This document shows positions 17,301 to 25,487 of a stretch of DNA of 37,115 nucleotides, piece by piece (position 1 is the stretch's first letter; every line of letters begins with the position of its first letter). Source of the DNA: Myxococcota bacterium (GTDB lineage Bacteria > Myxococcota_A > UBA796 > JAFGLY01); contig JAJRWT010000103.1 of NCBI GenBank assembly GCA_024276675.1, positions 1 to 37,115 on the forward strand, in the 5' to 3' direction. The translations under genes and the position numbers were made by a program. The notes below the pieces were generated by a model. That model was not told the origin of the DNA. It saw only the letters and a list, made by a program, of their open reading frames with translations, and made no database searches.

Positions 17301-19019
17301 ATGGCTATCAAGAGAAAGGCCAAGAAGAAGCTGAAGGTAAAACAGAGCGGAGCCTCCTCCAGAGTTACCTCAGACCTGCGGCCCCAGCACAATCCACGTA
17401 CTCCCCCTTGTCGTTCGGCCTGCCCCAACCACAAGGATGTCCGTGGAGTTCTCACCACTATCGCCCAGGCCCAGAAACGCGAGATCAGCCAGGAAGAAGC
17501 CTATACCAGGGCCTTCTACCTGTTTGCTGAAAAGGGGCCTTTTCCGTCCGTATGCGGGCGAGTCTGCCCCCACCCCTGCGAAAGCTCTTGCAACCGGGGT
17601 GAGTTCGACGACGCCGTTTCCATCAACCAGGTGGAAAGATTTGTGGGCGACTGGGCGCTCGAGCATGGGCTGGATCTCCCCAGCGCCAAAGATGCCAGCG
17701 CAAAGGAATCCATCGCCGTCATCGGTGGTGGTCCCGCCGGTCTCTCATGCGCCTACCAGATGGCCAGGCGCGGATACCCCGTCACACTGTTCGAGGCCTT
17801 CCCCAAAGTCGGTGGAATGCTTCGCTATGGCATCCCCAGGTACCGTTTGCCGCGTGAAATCCTTGATGCAGAGATCCAGCGTATCACACGGCTTGGTGTA
17901 GAGATCAAAACCGACACCATCGTCGGCAAAGACATCTCTCTCAGCCGGATCCGGGAAGAGCATGACGCTGTCTTCATCGGTATAGGCGCCCACAAAGGGC
18001 GTAATCTCGGAATCCAGGGTGAACACGCGTCCAACGTGCTTTCAGGTGCTGAGTACCTGCACAGGACCAATGAAGGCGATGTCCCTGGACAGGGCGACAA
18101 GGTACTCGTCATTGGTGGAGGAGATACCGCCATCGACGCGGCGCGCATGGCCAGGCGGCATGGGGCCGAGGTGACCATCGTGTATCGTCGCACACGCAAC
18201 GAGATGCCAGCCATAGAACCCGAGATTGATGGCGCCCTTGAAGAAGGTGTGACACTTCACGAGCTTGCTGCCCCTGTCGAGATGATCCTCGATGAAAACG
18301 GGCAGGCCACTGGAATGAAGGTCATCAAATGCGAACTGGGCGAACCCGATGCATCCGGGCGTCGCAGGCCTGTTCCGATAGAGGGCACGGAATGGATAAT
18401 CGACGCAACCATGGTCATTGCCGCGATAAGCCAGGAGCCCGAGTTCGATACCCTGGGTGAGGTTCGTGAAGGTCGCGATTGGATCAAGGTAGACGAACAT
18501 GGGCAAATGCTTCTCGGTGGTACACCCGTTCAAGGAACCTATGCAGGGGGCGATGCCACCAACCTCTCCCTGGTGACCACTGCGGTAGCCCAGGGTCGTT
18601 TCGCCGCCGAAACCATGCACGCCCATCTGCGCGGCATCGAACCCGTGCTGGAAGACCTGGGCGAAATCGTTGGCAAAGACGACATCCATTTCGGCTACTA
18701 CAAAGAACAGGCGGAAAAGGGCGAAGTTCGCGCAAAGAGGCATCCCGTACCGGAAATCCCACCAGCGGAAAGGTTTGCCGACATAGACGCCGAGATCTCC
18801 CTGGGCCTTTCTGAGGAACAGGTGCGAGACGAAGCCGCTCGATGCCTTTCCTGTGGCGAATGTTTCTTCTGCGGCACCTGCTACTTCTTCTGCCAGGACG
18901 GAGTCATCCACAAGCCTCTTGAATTTGGTCAACTCTACGAATTCACCAAGATGGAGGTCTGTCAGGGCTGCAAGAAATGCGCCGAAGAATGTCCGTGTGG
19001 CTTCATCTTGATGAAATAG
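17301..19019 (+). CDS. dsrL: DsrL-like NAD(P)H-dependent iron-sulfur flavoprotein
   Basis: This 572-residue protein resembles the glutamate synthase small subunit and DsrL, which in Allochromatium vinosum links NADH to DsrAB. An N-terminal iron-sulfur domain has Cys37, Cys41, Cys85, Cys89, Cys93 and Cys97. The FAD motif VIGGGPAGLS is at 140-149 and the pyridine-nucleotide motif VIGGGDTAID near residue 272. A C-terminal ferredoxin domain (CLSCGECFFCGTC near 515 and CQGCKKCAEECPCG near 554) has no room for a glutamine-derived ammonia site. The ATG at 17301 (MAIKRKAKKK) has GGAG upstream; a 37-residue extension is rejected because it lacks conservation-like sequence. dsrN starts two bases after the stop. 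The dsrL name rests on domains and location. Confidence 0.82.
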   Translation: MAIKRKAKKKLKVKQSGASSRVTSDLRPQHNPRTPPCRSACPNHKDVRGVLTTIAQAQKREISQEEAYTRAFYLFAEKGPFPSVCGRVCPHPCESSCNRGEFDDAVSINQVERFVGDWALEHGLDLPSAKDASAKESIAVIGGGPAGLSCAYQMARRGYPVTLFEAFPKVGGMLRYGIPRYRLPREILDAEIQRITRLGVEIKTDTIVGKDISLSRIREEHDAVFIGIGAHKGRNLGIQGEHASNVLSGAEYLHRTNEGDVPGQGDKVLVIGGGDTAIDAARMARRHGAEVTIVYRRTRNEMPAIEPEIDGALEEGVTLHELAAPVEMILDENGQATGMKVIKCELGEPDASGRRRPVPIEGTEWIIDATMVIAAISQEPEFDTLGEVREGRDWIKVDEHGQMLLGGTPVQGTYAGGDATNLSLVTTAVAQGRFAAETMHAHLRGIEPVLEDLGEIVGKDDIHFGYYKEQAEKGEVRAKRHPVPEIPPAERFADIDAEISLGLSEEQVRDEAARCLSCGECFFCGTCYFFCQDGVIHKPLEFGQLYEFTKMEVCQGCKKCAEECPCGFILMK

Positions 19020-19020
19020 A

Positions 19021-20463
19021 GTGAACTCCTCGATGTGTTGCCATCCGCGGATCGCCATCAGTGGTCTCGGTGGCGGTACGGGCAAGACCACCGTCGCCCT
19101 TGCTCTTTGCAGGATCTGGCGTGACTGTGGTTTGAACGTGGTACCTTTCAAGAAGGGACCCGACTACATCGACGCCGCCTGGCTGCAATTTGCCGCCGGG
19201 AACGCCTGTCATCATCTTGATCCATACTTGATGAGCGAAGATGTCATAAGGAGATCGTTCCTCCACCGCTCCCATGGAGCCGACATCTCGCTTCTGGAGG
19301 GTAATCGCGGGCTCTTCGACGGTGTAGACTCCAGGGGAAGCTATAGTACTGCCGCCCTTGCCAGGTCTCTTGGAATTCCGGTGCTGTTGCTGGTTGGTTG
19401 CCGGAAGGTGACGGCCACGACCGCTGCGGTGGTACAGGGCTGTGCGGCCTTCCTGGATGGCCTGAATATTGCCGGCGTCGTTCTGAACGAGCTGGGCAGC
19501 AAGCGGCAGGAGACCGTGATTCGCCGCGCCATCGAGGATCACACGGGTATTCCCGTAGTTGGAGCCATTCCGCGGCTGGGCGATCTTGACTTCCCAGAGA
19601 GGCACCTTGGACTGTTGCCGGTTCAGGAACAGGTCCGCCGGGAAGATATCCTTGGCCTGCTCACAAAACGTCTCTCCGGATATCTCGACGTGTCTTCGAT
19701 TCTGGAGATTGCCAGGGCAGCGCCGGACTTCCAGGCTCCAGACACCTCTCATGACCATCTGTACCCGACCATACAGCCTCCGGAAGAACCGGTTCGGATT
19801 GGCCTGCTGCGTGACTCCTCTTTCCATTTCTATTATCCCGAGAACCTGGAAGCCCTGCTCCACTCCGGCGCTCGTCTGATCGATCTGGATGCCACACGTA
19901 GCTCCTCCCTTCCACAGATCCATGGGCTCTACATAGGAGGGGGCTTTCCCGAGTCCAACGTGGCTCTCCTTGCCGCGAATCATTCTCTTCTCGACGACAT
20001 AAAGAGATCTTCACTTGCCGGACTGCCCATATACGCGGAATGTGGCGGGCTCATCTACCTGTGCAGGAGTTTTGCCGTCTCAGGGCGCCGATATTCCATG
20101 GCCGGTGTGTTCCCCCTTGACCTGGAGTTGACCAACAGCCCACAGGGGCATGGCTATACTCGCTACGTGGCGCTCTCCGACAATCCCTGGTTTCAGAAAG
20201 GTACCACCATCCTGTCTCATGAGTTCCACTACACAAGACCAACGGCTCCTCTGTCTGGTGAACTACACGCGGTATTCCGAGTCCTCCGGGGGAATGGAAT
20301 CGACGGTTCCGTGGATGGCCTGACAATGCTCAACACCATTGCAACTTTCGGCCATATACATTCCCTTTCAACACCTTCCTGGGCTGGCACATTCGTCGCT
20401 CTTTCTGCTCGCTACAGGGGAAAGTCACGTGCCTCCCATGGAAGTGATCTTCCCGGGCCATGA
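19021..20463 (+). CDS. dsrN: DsrN, cobyrinate a,c-diamide synthase-like siroheme amidase
   Basis: This roughly 480-residue CobB/CbiA-family ATP- and glutamine-dependent amidotransferase is thought to convert siroheme to the siroheme amide found in DsrAB. The N-terminal P-loop ISGLGGGTGKTT lies at residues 13-24. The C-terminal class I glutaminase domain has the nucleophile in YAECGGLIYL (Cys near 341) and a histidine in SHEFHYT near 399. The reading frame opens with GTG one base after the dsrL stop; an alternative ATG is at 19033. Neither has a strong ribosome-binding site, so translational coupling with dsrL is likely. No cobalamin genes are nearby, which supports the Dsr role. Confidence 0.92.
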   Translation: MNSSMCCHPRIAISGLGGGTGKTTVALALCRIWRDCGLNVVPFKKGPDYIDAAWLQFAAGNACHHLDPYLMSEDVIRRSFLHRSHGADISLLEGNRGLFDGVDSRGSYSTAALARSLGIPVLLLVGCRKVTATTAAVVQGCAAFLDGLNIAGVVLNELGSKRQETVIRRAIEDHTGIPVVGAIPRLGDLDFPERHLGLLPVQEQVRREDILGLLTKRLSGYLDVSSILEIARAAPDFQAPDTSHDHLYPTIQPPEEPVRIGLLRDSSFHFYYPENLEALLHSGARLIDLDATRSSSLPQIHGLYIGGGFPESNVALLAANHSLLDDIKRSSLAGLPIYAECGGLIYLCRSFAVSGRRYSMAGVFPLDLELTNSPQGHGYTRYVALSDNPWFQKGTTILSHEFHYTRPTAPLSGELHAVFRVLRGNGIDGSVDGLTMLNTIATFGHIHSLSTPSWAGTFVALSARYRGKSRASHGSDLPGP

Positions 20464-20706
20464 CCTCCCTGCCATGTGTTCCCGCAGTCTGCCCAAGAGA
20501 ACGAAACAGCGTCCTGAAGGCCATCTTCGCGAGCATTCCACCGCTTGTCGAGACATCCCCTTTCCCAGGTCACACAGGCGTAGATCTGGTGTCCTCATGT
20601 GCTTGCGAGCCATGACGCCCCGTGCTACCAGATGTCTGGCACCGTAGTAAGCATTGCGGTAGGAGTTCCGGAAAGACCATGTGTCTATTTCAGAAAGGAG
20701 AATAGC
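20464..20706 (+). promoter_or_regulatory. intergenic region before dsrC
   Basis: This 243-base gap has no gene. A weak inverted repeat (agatctggt near 20583 against accagatgt near 20628) and the ribosome-binding site AAGGAG just before dsrC are visible. No clear promoter is recognised, although dsrC is often expressed separately from its neighbours. Confidence 0.3.
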
Positions 20707-21024
20707 ATGGCAACCTTGAACCTCGGTGGAAAAGACATCGACATCGATGAGGATGGCTTCATCCAGGATCCAAGCGTATGGGACGAAGCTGTCGCGGCAG
20801 ATCTTGCCAAGACAGAAGGTGTGGACGAACTGACCGATGAACACTGGGTCGTCGTCAACTACCTGCGTGAATACTATCTCGAATATGAAATTGCCCCCAT
20901 GATCCGCAAGCTCTGCAGGGGCACGGGCTTCAAGCTCAAAAAAATCTACGATCTCTTCCCCTCTGGTCCCGCCAAGGGTGCCTGCAAGGTGGCGGGACTG
21001 CCAAAGCCGACTGGCTGCGTCTGA
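20707..21024 (+). CDS. dsrC: DsrC, sulfur-carrier protein of dissimilatory sulfite reductase
   Basis: This 105-residue protein accepts sulfur from sulfite on DsrAB as a trisulfide between its two C-terminal cysteines, and DsrMKJOP then reduces it. Both required cysteines are present: Cys93 and the penultimate Cys104, separated by ten residues (GACKVAGLPKPTGCV). The N-terminus MATLNLGGKDIDIDEDGF is typical. The ATG has AAGGAG upstream, so a 36-residue upstream extension is rejected. In many sulfate reducers dsrC is unlinked to dsrAB; here it lies between dsrN and the dsrMKJOP block. It is a genuine DsrC rather than a TusE or RspA homologue lacking one cysteine. Confidence 0.97.
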   Translation: MATLNLGGKDIDIDEDGFIQDPSVWDEAVAADLAKTEGVDELTDEHWVVVNYLREYYLEYEIAPMIRKLCRGTGFKLKKIYDLFPSGPAKGACKVAGLPKPTGCV

Positions 21025-21057
21025 TTCCTTCACATCGGCTTGTTGCCAACAGTTCGC

Positions 21058-21075
21058 CGGAGCCAGCAGGCTCCG
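21058..21075 (+). other. small hairpin after dsrC
   Basis: A perfect 7-bp stem (CGGAGCC / GGCTCCG) with a four-base loop lies 33 bases after the dsrC stop. There is no strict T-run after it, so it may stabilise or attenuate the transcript rather than terminate it. Confidence 0.45.
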
Positions 21076-21107
21076 TCGAGTTGGTTTGGTAGATACAGGA
21101 AGAGACG

Positions 21108-21656
21108 TTGAAAGATCTTCTGCTCGCCAGGCAAAAGCAGATATCGAAAAGGTGGCTGGACAAGATCTTCGAGAGCTATCCTTCTGACACATCTCGATTC
21201 TTGTCGCGGGAGTCCAACCCTTTTGCAAACCCCGTTGGTCGGACCTTCGAACAAGAAACTTCCGAACTGTGTCGCTTGGTGTTGGAAGGCCCGGATCCTG
21301 AACAACTCGTGCCTCACCTGGAACGAATAATCAAGATCAGGGCCATTCAGAATCTCTCACCATCAAAAGCGGTTTCATTTGTATACCTGCTGAAGGCAGC
21401 GATCCGGGAAGAATTGGGGGATTGTCTCGTCGACTCAGCTCGGCACCACGGTCTTGAGGCCATAGACAGGCACATCGACCAGCTCGCTCTACTGTCATTC
21501 GATGTCTACGTGAAGTCACGTGAGAAGATCTACGAAATCAGGATTGCCGAGATCAAGAGAAACGTCTCCCGCCTGCTATCAGGATCCGGTATTTTCGAAC
21601 CTTCGGAGCCCGACGACTCACCCCATCAATGCTCCTCCCGAGGTAGTGGTCGATGA
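21108..21656 (+). CDS. dsrT: RsbRD_N-like protein upstream of dsrM (probable DsrT)
   Basis: This 182-residue, probably cytoplasmic protein is largely helical. Its FEQETSELCRLVLEG and KAVSFVYLLKAAI segments resemble the RsbRD_N domain found in small proteins encoded directly before dsrM in sulfate reducers and green sulfur bacteria, which are called DsrT. It appears to start with TTG at 21108, preceded by AGGAAGAG; no ATG or GTG with a good site is nearby. Its stop overlaps the dsrM start as ATGA, so the two are translationally coupled. The biochemical role is not known. The dsrT label relies on position and a remembered domain pattern. Confidence 0.65.
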   Translation: MKDLLLARQKQISKRWLDKIFESYPSDTSRFLSRESNPFANPVGRTFEQETSELCRLVLEGPDPEQLVPHLERIIKIRAIQNLSPSKAVSFVYLLKAAIREELGDCLVDSARHHGLEAIDRHIDQLALLSFDVYVKSREKIYEIRIAEIKRNVSRLLSGSGIFEPSEPDDSPHQCSSRGSGR

Positions 21657-22648
21657 ACGCCCTATACTCTTTGATCGCGGTTCTCGTACTAGTGGCTGTC
21701 GCCATTCTGGGTGTCCAGGCACTGGGCCTCCAGCTCTTTTTTGGCGGAATACTTCCCTATTTCGCCTTCGCGGTCTTTCTGGCTGGTGTAGTCTTCAGAA
21801 TTCAAAGATGGGCAAGGGCCCCCGTACCTTTCCGGATCCCCACTACTTGTGGGCAACAGTACAGCCTTCCATGGATTAAATCTTCCTACCTGGACAATCC
21901 CCACACCACCACAGGTGTGATTGGAAGGATGCTCCTGGAAATACTTTTTTTTCGTTCTCTTTTTCGCAACACCAGGGCTGGAGTTGAACCCGGACTGAAG
22001 CGAGTCGTATACAGCCCCAGCTTGTGGATGTGGATTGCCGCGCTGGCCTTTCACTGGGGCATGGCCATACTACTTTTCCGGCATCTCCGTTTCTTCCTGG
22101 AACCAGTCCCCCAGGTCGTCTCCGCGGTAATCTGGGCCGACGGGTTCTTTCAGGTGGGTGTGCCCGTCTTCTACATCACCACCTTTGCTTTCCTGCTCGG
22201 GTTGTTCTACCTTCTGCTTCGCCGCCTTTTCATCCCGCAAATTCGTTACATTTCCCTCCCAAATGACTTCTTTCCCCTGTTCTTGCTCCTGGGAATCGGC
22301 ACCACGGGATTCTTGATGCGCCATGTTGTGAAGACCGATGTCGTGGGGATCAAGGAGATGATGCAAGGCCTGGTGGGATTCCATCCACTCGTGTCGGAAG
22401 GTGTTCACTACCTGTTCTACACACATATTTTCCTGGTCTGTGTGCTTTTGGTCTACATCCCATTCAGCAAGATCATGCACATGGGGGGAGTGTTCCTCAG
22501 TCCCACCAGGAACCTGGCCAACAACAACCGGATGAAACGCCACGTGAACCCCTGGAACTACCCTGTGAAGGTCCACACCTACCCCGAATACGAAGACCAT
22601 TTCAGGAACAAGATGAAGGAAGCCGGTATCCCCGTGGAGAAGGATTGA
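21653..22648 (+). CDS. dsrM: DsrM, membrane cytochrome b subunit of DsrMKJOP
   Basis: This 331-residue integral membrane protein oxidises menaquinol and passes electrons to DsrK. It is a NarI-like di-heme cytochrome b with an additional N-terminal membrane segment, as in DsrM of sulfate reducers. Histidines within membrane segments (AFHWGM, FLMRHVV, YTHIFL) are candidate heme ligands. The conserved SKIMHMGGVFLSPTRN segment marks the cytoplasmic end. It overlaps the dsrT-like gene by four bases, and dsrK starts two bases after the stop. The assignment is supported by sequence and by the full MKJOP order. Confidence 0.96.
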   Translation: MNALYSLIAVLVLVAVAILGVQALGLQLFFGGILPYFAFAVFLAGVVFRIQRWARAPVPFRIPTTCGQQYSLPWIKSSYLDNPHTTTGVIGRMLLEILFFRSLFRNTRAGVEPGLKRVVYSPSLWMWIAALAFHWGMAILLFRHLRFFLEPVPQVVSAVIWADGFFQVGVPVFYITTFAFLLGLFYLLLRRLFIPQIRYISLPNDFFPLFLLLGIGTTGFLMRHVVKTDVVGIKEMMQGLVGFHPLVSEGVHYLFYTHIFLVCVLLVYIPFSKIMHMGGVFLSPTRNLANNNRMKRHVNPWNYPVKVHTYPEYEDHFRNKMKEAGIPVEKD

Positions 22649-22650
22649 TC

Positions 22651-24273
22651 ATGGCAACTCCAAAGCCGGACCAGATGGAGTACTACAAACACGACGACAT
22701 GTGGGCCGTCGATTTTCTTCCACCGAGCACCGGATGGATGGAAACCCCCGTAAACTTCAGGCCAGGAAGTTTCATCTACCCAGGAAAACCAAAACACCTG
22801 GAGTATCTCGGCATTCCCAATCCCCGAGAATGGGAAGTCACGGCCGATGATTGGAAGCTTCCAGACAATTGGCGCGAAATAGTCCTGAAGACCCTCAGGA
22901 ACCGCCTGGAGCGTTCACGTACTCTACAAGTATTCATGGACGTGTGTGTCCGCTGTGGTGCCTGCGCTGACAAGTGCCACTTTTTCATCGGCGGTGGAGA
23001 TCCCAAGAACATGCCGGTCCTGCGTGCCGAACTGCTTCGCTCGGTGTACCGGGGCGAATTCACCACTGCGGGCAGACTTCTGGGAAATCTCGTGGGTGCC
23101 AGAAAGCTCACCATAGACGTTATCAAGGAATGGTTTTCCTACTTCTTCCAGTGTACCGAATGCCGGCGTTGTTCGGTGTACTGCCCCTACGGAATAGACA
23201 CCGCCGAACTCACGATGCTTGGGCGTGAGTTGCTCCTGGAACTCGGTATAACCGTCAACTGGATCATTGAACCCGTTTCCAACTGCTATCGCACCGGGAA
23301 CCACCTGGGAATCCTCCCCCACGGCCTGAAGGACACACTCGAGTTCTTCGCCGAAGACATCGAGGAAATCACCGGAATCGCCATAGAGCCTCCCATCAAC
23401 AAGAAGGGAGCCGAGATCCTGTTTGTCACGCCATCCGGTGATTTTCTCGCGGATCCCGGTACCTTTACCTGTATGGGCTACATGATGCTCTTTCACGAAC
23501 TGGGGCTGGACTACACATGGAGCACCTACGCATCCGAAGGCGGTAACTTCGGGCTTTTCACTTCCGCCGAAATGATGAAGCGGCTGAACGCCAAGATCTA
23601 CGCCGAGGCAAAGAGGTTGGGTGTAAAGTGGATACTCGGTGGTGAATGTGGGCACATGTGGCGAGTCCTGCACCAGTACATGGATACCATGAATGGCCCA
23701 GCGGACTTCCTGGAAGTACCCCGCTCTCCAGTCACTGGAACGGTTTTCGAAAACGCTCGTTCCACCAAGATGGTCCACATCACGGAGTTCACCGCTGATC
23801 TCATCCAGCACGGGAAGCTCAAGTTCGACCCATCTCGAAACGACAAGCTACGCGTGACGTTCCACGATTCCTGCAATCCAGCCAGGGGAATGGGGCTATT
23901 TGAAGAACCTCGCCAGATAATCAAGTCCGTATGCAACAACTTCTTCGAGATGCCCGAAAACACAATTCGTGAGCAAACCTTCTGCTGTGGCGGGGGAGCT
24001 GGGCTGGGCACGGACGAAAACATGGAAATGCGCCTTCGAGGAGGCCTCCCCAGGGGTAATGCCGTCAAGTACGTTCAGGACAAGTTCGATGTCAACACGT
24101 TGGCATGCGTATGTGCCATCGACCGCGCAACGCTGCAAACGGTCTGTGACTACTGGGCACCTGGTGTCGAGGTCACTGGTGTCCACGAAATGCTAGCCAA
24201 TGCCCTGGTCATGAAGGGTGAACAAAAAAGGACCTTGAACCTGCGCATGGAGCCCATCGGGGACGACGAGTAA
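22651..24273 (+). CDS. dsrK: DsrK, HdrD-like iron-sulfur subunit of DsrMKJOP
   Basis: This 540-residue cytoplasmic subunit is the proposed site where the DsrC trisulfide is reduced. Two 4Fe-4S motifs are visible: Cys99, Cys102, Cys105, Cys109 and FQCTECRRCSVYCPYG near residue 166. The C-terminal CCG-type domain has HDSCNPARG, then FCCGGGAGLG 36 residues later. The final motif reads CVC (ACVCAIDRAT) rather than the CXXC of HdrD, as is usual in DsrK. The ATG at 22651 is chosen over a TTG six bases upstream because GGAGAAGG is well spaced. Assignment is firm. Confidence 0.97.
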   Translation: MATPKPDQMEYYKHDDMWAVDFLPPSTGWMETPVNFRPGSFIYPGKPKHLEYLGIPNPREWEVTADDWKLPDNWREIVLKTLRNRLERSRTLQVFMDVCVRCGACADKCHFFIGGGDPKNMPVLRAELLRSVYRGEFTTAGRLLGNLVGARKLTIDVIKEWFSYFFQCTECRRCSVYCPYGIDTAELTMLGRELLLELGITVNWIIEPVSNCYRTGNHLGILPHGLKDTLEFFAEDIEEITGIAIEPPINKKGAEILFVTPSGDFLADPGTFTCMGYMMLFHELGLDYTWSTYASEGGNFGLFTSAEMMKRLNAKIYAEAKRLGVKWILGGECGHMWRVLHQYMDTMNGPADFLEVPRSPVTGTVFENARSTKMVHITEFTADLIQHGKLKFDPSRNDKLRVTFHDSCNPARGMGLFEEPRQIIKSVCNNFFEMPENTIREQTFCCGGGAGLGTDENMEMRLRGGLPRGNAVKYVQDKFDVNTLACVCAIDRATLQTVCDYWAPGVEVTGVHEMLANALVMKGEQKRTLNLRMEPIGDDE

Positions 24274-24293
24274 CTCAGAAGAAGGGACTGGCC

Positions 24294-24671
24294 ATGTTCT
24301 ACGATGCAGGAAAGATATTCACAGGACTGGCGATTTTCCTCGTCGGGGCAACTTTTCCGTTCTGGTACGCCATGGCCGCCGGCAAGACGGCCTACAAGCC
24401 AGAGCCCGTGTTCCCCACGTCCACGAGCCAATGTGTGGAGTCAACCGAGCAAATGATCGCCGGGCATATGGAAATCCTGGATGATTGGCGGAACGAAGTC
24501 GTACGCCGCTCCGACAGGGAGCCCATAGAGATCAATGGCACTGCCTACCCCAAAAGCCTTTCTCGAGGCTGCGGGAACTGTCATGCGGATCAAACCCAGT
24601 TCTGTGACCGCTGCCACGAGTACGCCGGCGTATCTCCCTATTGCTGGGAATGCCATGTGGAAGGGGATTGA
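24294..24671 (+). CDS. dsrJ: DsrJ, triheme cytochrome c of DsrMKJOP
   Basis: This 125-residue membrane-anchored periplasmic cytochrome has one N-terminal hydrophobic helix (residues 8-28) and three CXXCH heme sites: C93-H97, C104-H108 and C117-H121. Cys47 (TSQCVES) is the likely distal cysteine ligand that gives DsrJ its unusual His/Cys heme. Length is typical of the family. It sits 20 bases after dsrK and three before dsrO, in canonical order. Confidence 0.96.
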   Translation: MFYDAGKIFTGLAIFLVGATFPFWYAMAAGKTAYKPEPVFPTSTSQCVESTEQMIAGHMEILDDWRNEVVRRSDREPIEINGTAYPKSLSRGCGNCHADQTQFCDRCHEYAGVSPYCWECHVEGD

Positions 24672-24674
24672 CAG

Positions 24675-25478
24675 ATGGCTGCAAGCAGAAGAGACTTCAT
24701 CAAACTGGCTGGCTTCTCGGTAGCAGGGCTTTGCTTCGGCGGTCCAACCGGTTGTGCAACCACTGCTCCCGTAAATGGGCAGGGGACAGCCGGAAAGCGC
24801 TGGGCACTCGTGGTGGACCTCCGTACTCCCTGCCCCGAGGGCTGTACGGCCTGCATGAAGTCCTGCAACCTGGCCCACAACATCCCGCAATGGGACGACA
24901 TCAAACACGAAATCAAGTGGATCTGGAAAGAGCCTTGGGAACATGTTTTTCCCGAGCAAGTACACAGCTACTCCACTGCGGCCCTTCGTGAACTCCCTGT
25001 GCCGGTGTTGTGCAACCACTGCGACAATCCACCATGCGTGCGAGCCTGCCCCACCAAAGCCACCTTCAAAACGGCATCGGGTATCGTGGCCATGGACCAG
25101 CACCGGTGTATCGGCTGCCGATATTGCCTTGCAGCATGTCCCTATGGTGCGCGAAGCTTCAACTGGCTCGATCCCAGAGAAAGGCTCGAAGAACAAGGCG
25201 CAGCGCTTTCCAGGGATTTTCCGACTCGTACAAAGGGTGTGGTAGAGAAGTGTAATTTTTGCTCCGAGCGTATCAACGACGATGCCTCCGCCCTGCCGTA
25301 CTGCGTAGAAGCCTGCCGGGAAGCATGCTCCCGCCATGGAAGAGAACCGGTGTTGCACTTCGGAGACCTACACGATCCTTCGTCCCCGTTGCTGGCGCTG
25401 CTCCGGGAAAGCGGAGCGAACACCATTCGGCGCAAACCTGAAATCGGCACCAGACCCCACGTTTTCTACCTTGTATGA
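24675..25478 (+). CDS. dsrO: DsrO, periplasmic iron-sulfur subunit of DsrMKJOP
   Basis: This 267-residue ferredoxin-like protein relays electrons on the periplasmic face. It has a twin-arginine signal (SRRDFIK, residues 4-10) followed by a hydrophobic stretch ending near GCATT. Several four-cysteine motifs follow, beginning with Cys53, Cys57, Cys60, Cys64, then CNHCDNPPCVRACP, CIGCRYCLAACP and CNFCSERI, as in the four-cluster NrfC/PsrB family. The start at 24675 lies three bases after dsrJ. The combination of Tat signal and NrfC-like clusters directly before dsrP makes the call secure. Confidence 0.95.
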   Translation: MAASRRDFIKLAGFSVAGLCFGGPTGCATTAPVNGQGTAGKRWALVVDLRTPCPEGCTACMKSCNLAHNIPQWDDIKHEIKWIWKEPWEHVFPEQVHSYSTAALRELPVPVLCNHCDNPPCVRACPTKATFKTASGIVAMDQHRCIGCRYCLAACPYGARSFNWLDPRERLEEQGAALSRDFPTRTKGVVEKCNFCSERINDDASALPYCVEACREACSRHGREPVLHFGDLHDPSSPLLALLRESGANTIRRKPEIGTRPHVFYLV

Positions 25479-25487
25479 GGCCACACC

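Noticed and set aside
17301..19019. Glutamate synthase small subunit (gltD)
   Set aside because: No large subunit is nearby, a C-terminal ferredoxin domain is present, and the gene is embedded among dsr genes.
18042..19151. 369-codon - strand frame opposite dsrL
   Set aside because: It is antisense to dsrL and extends into dsrN; no motif supports it.
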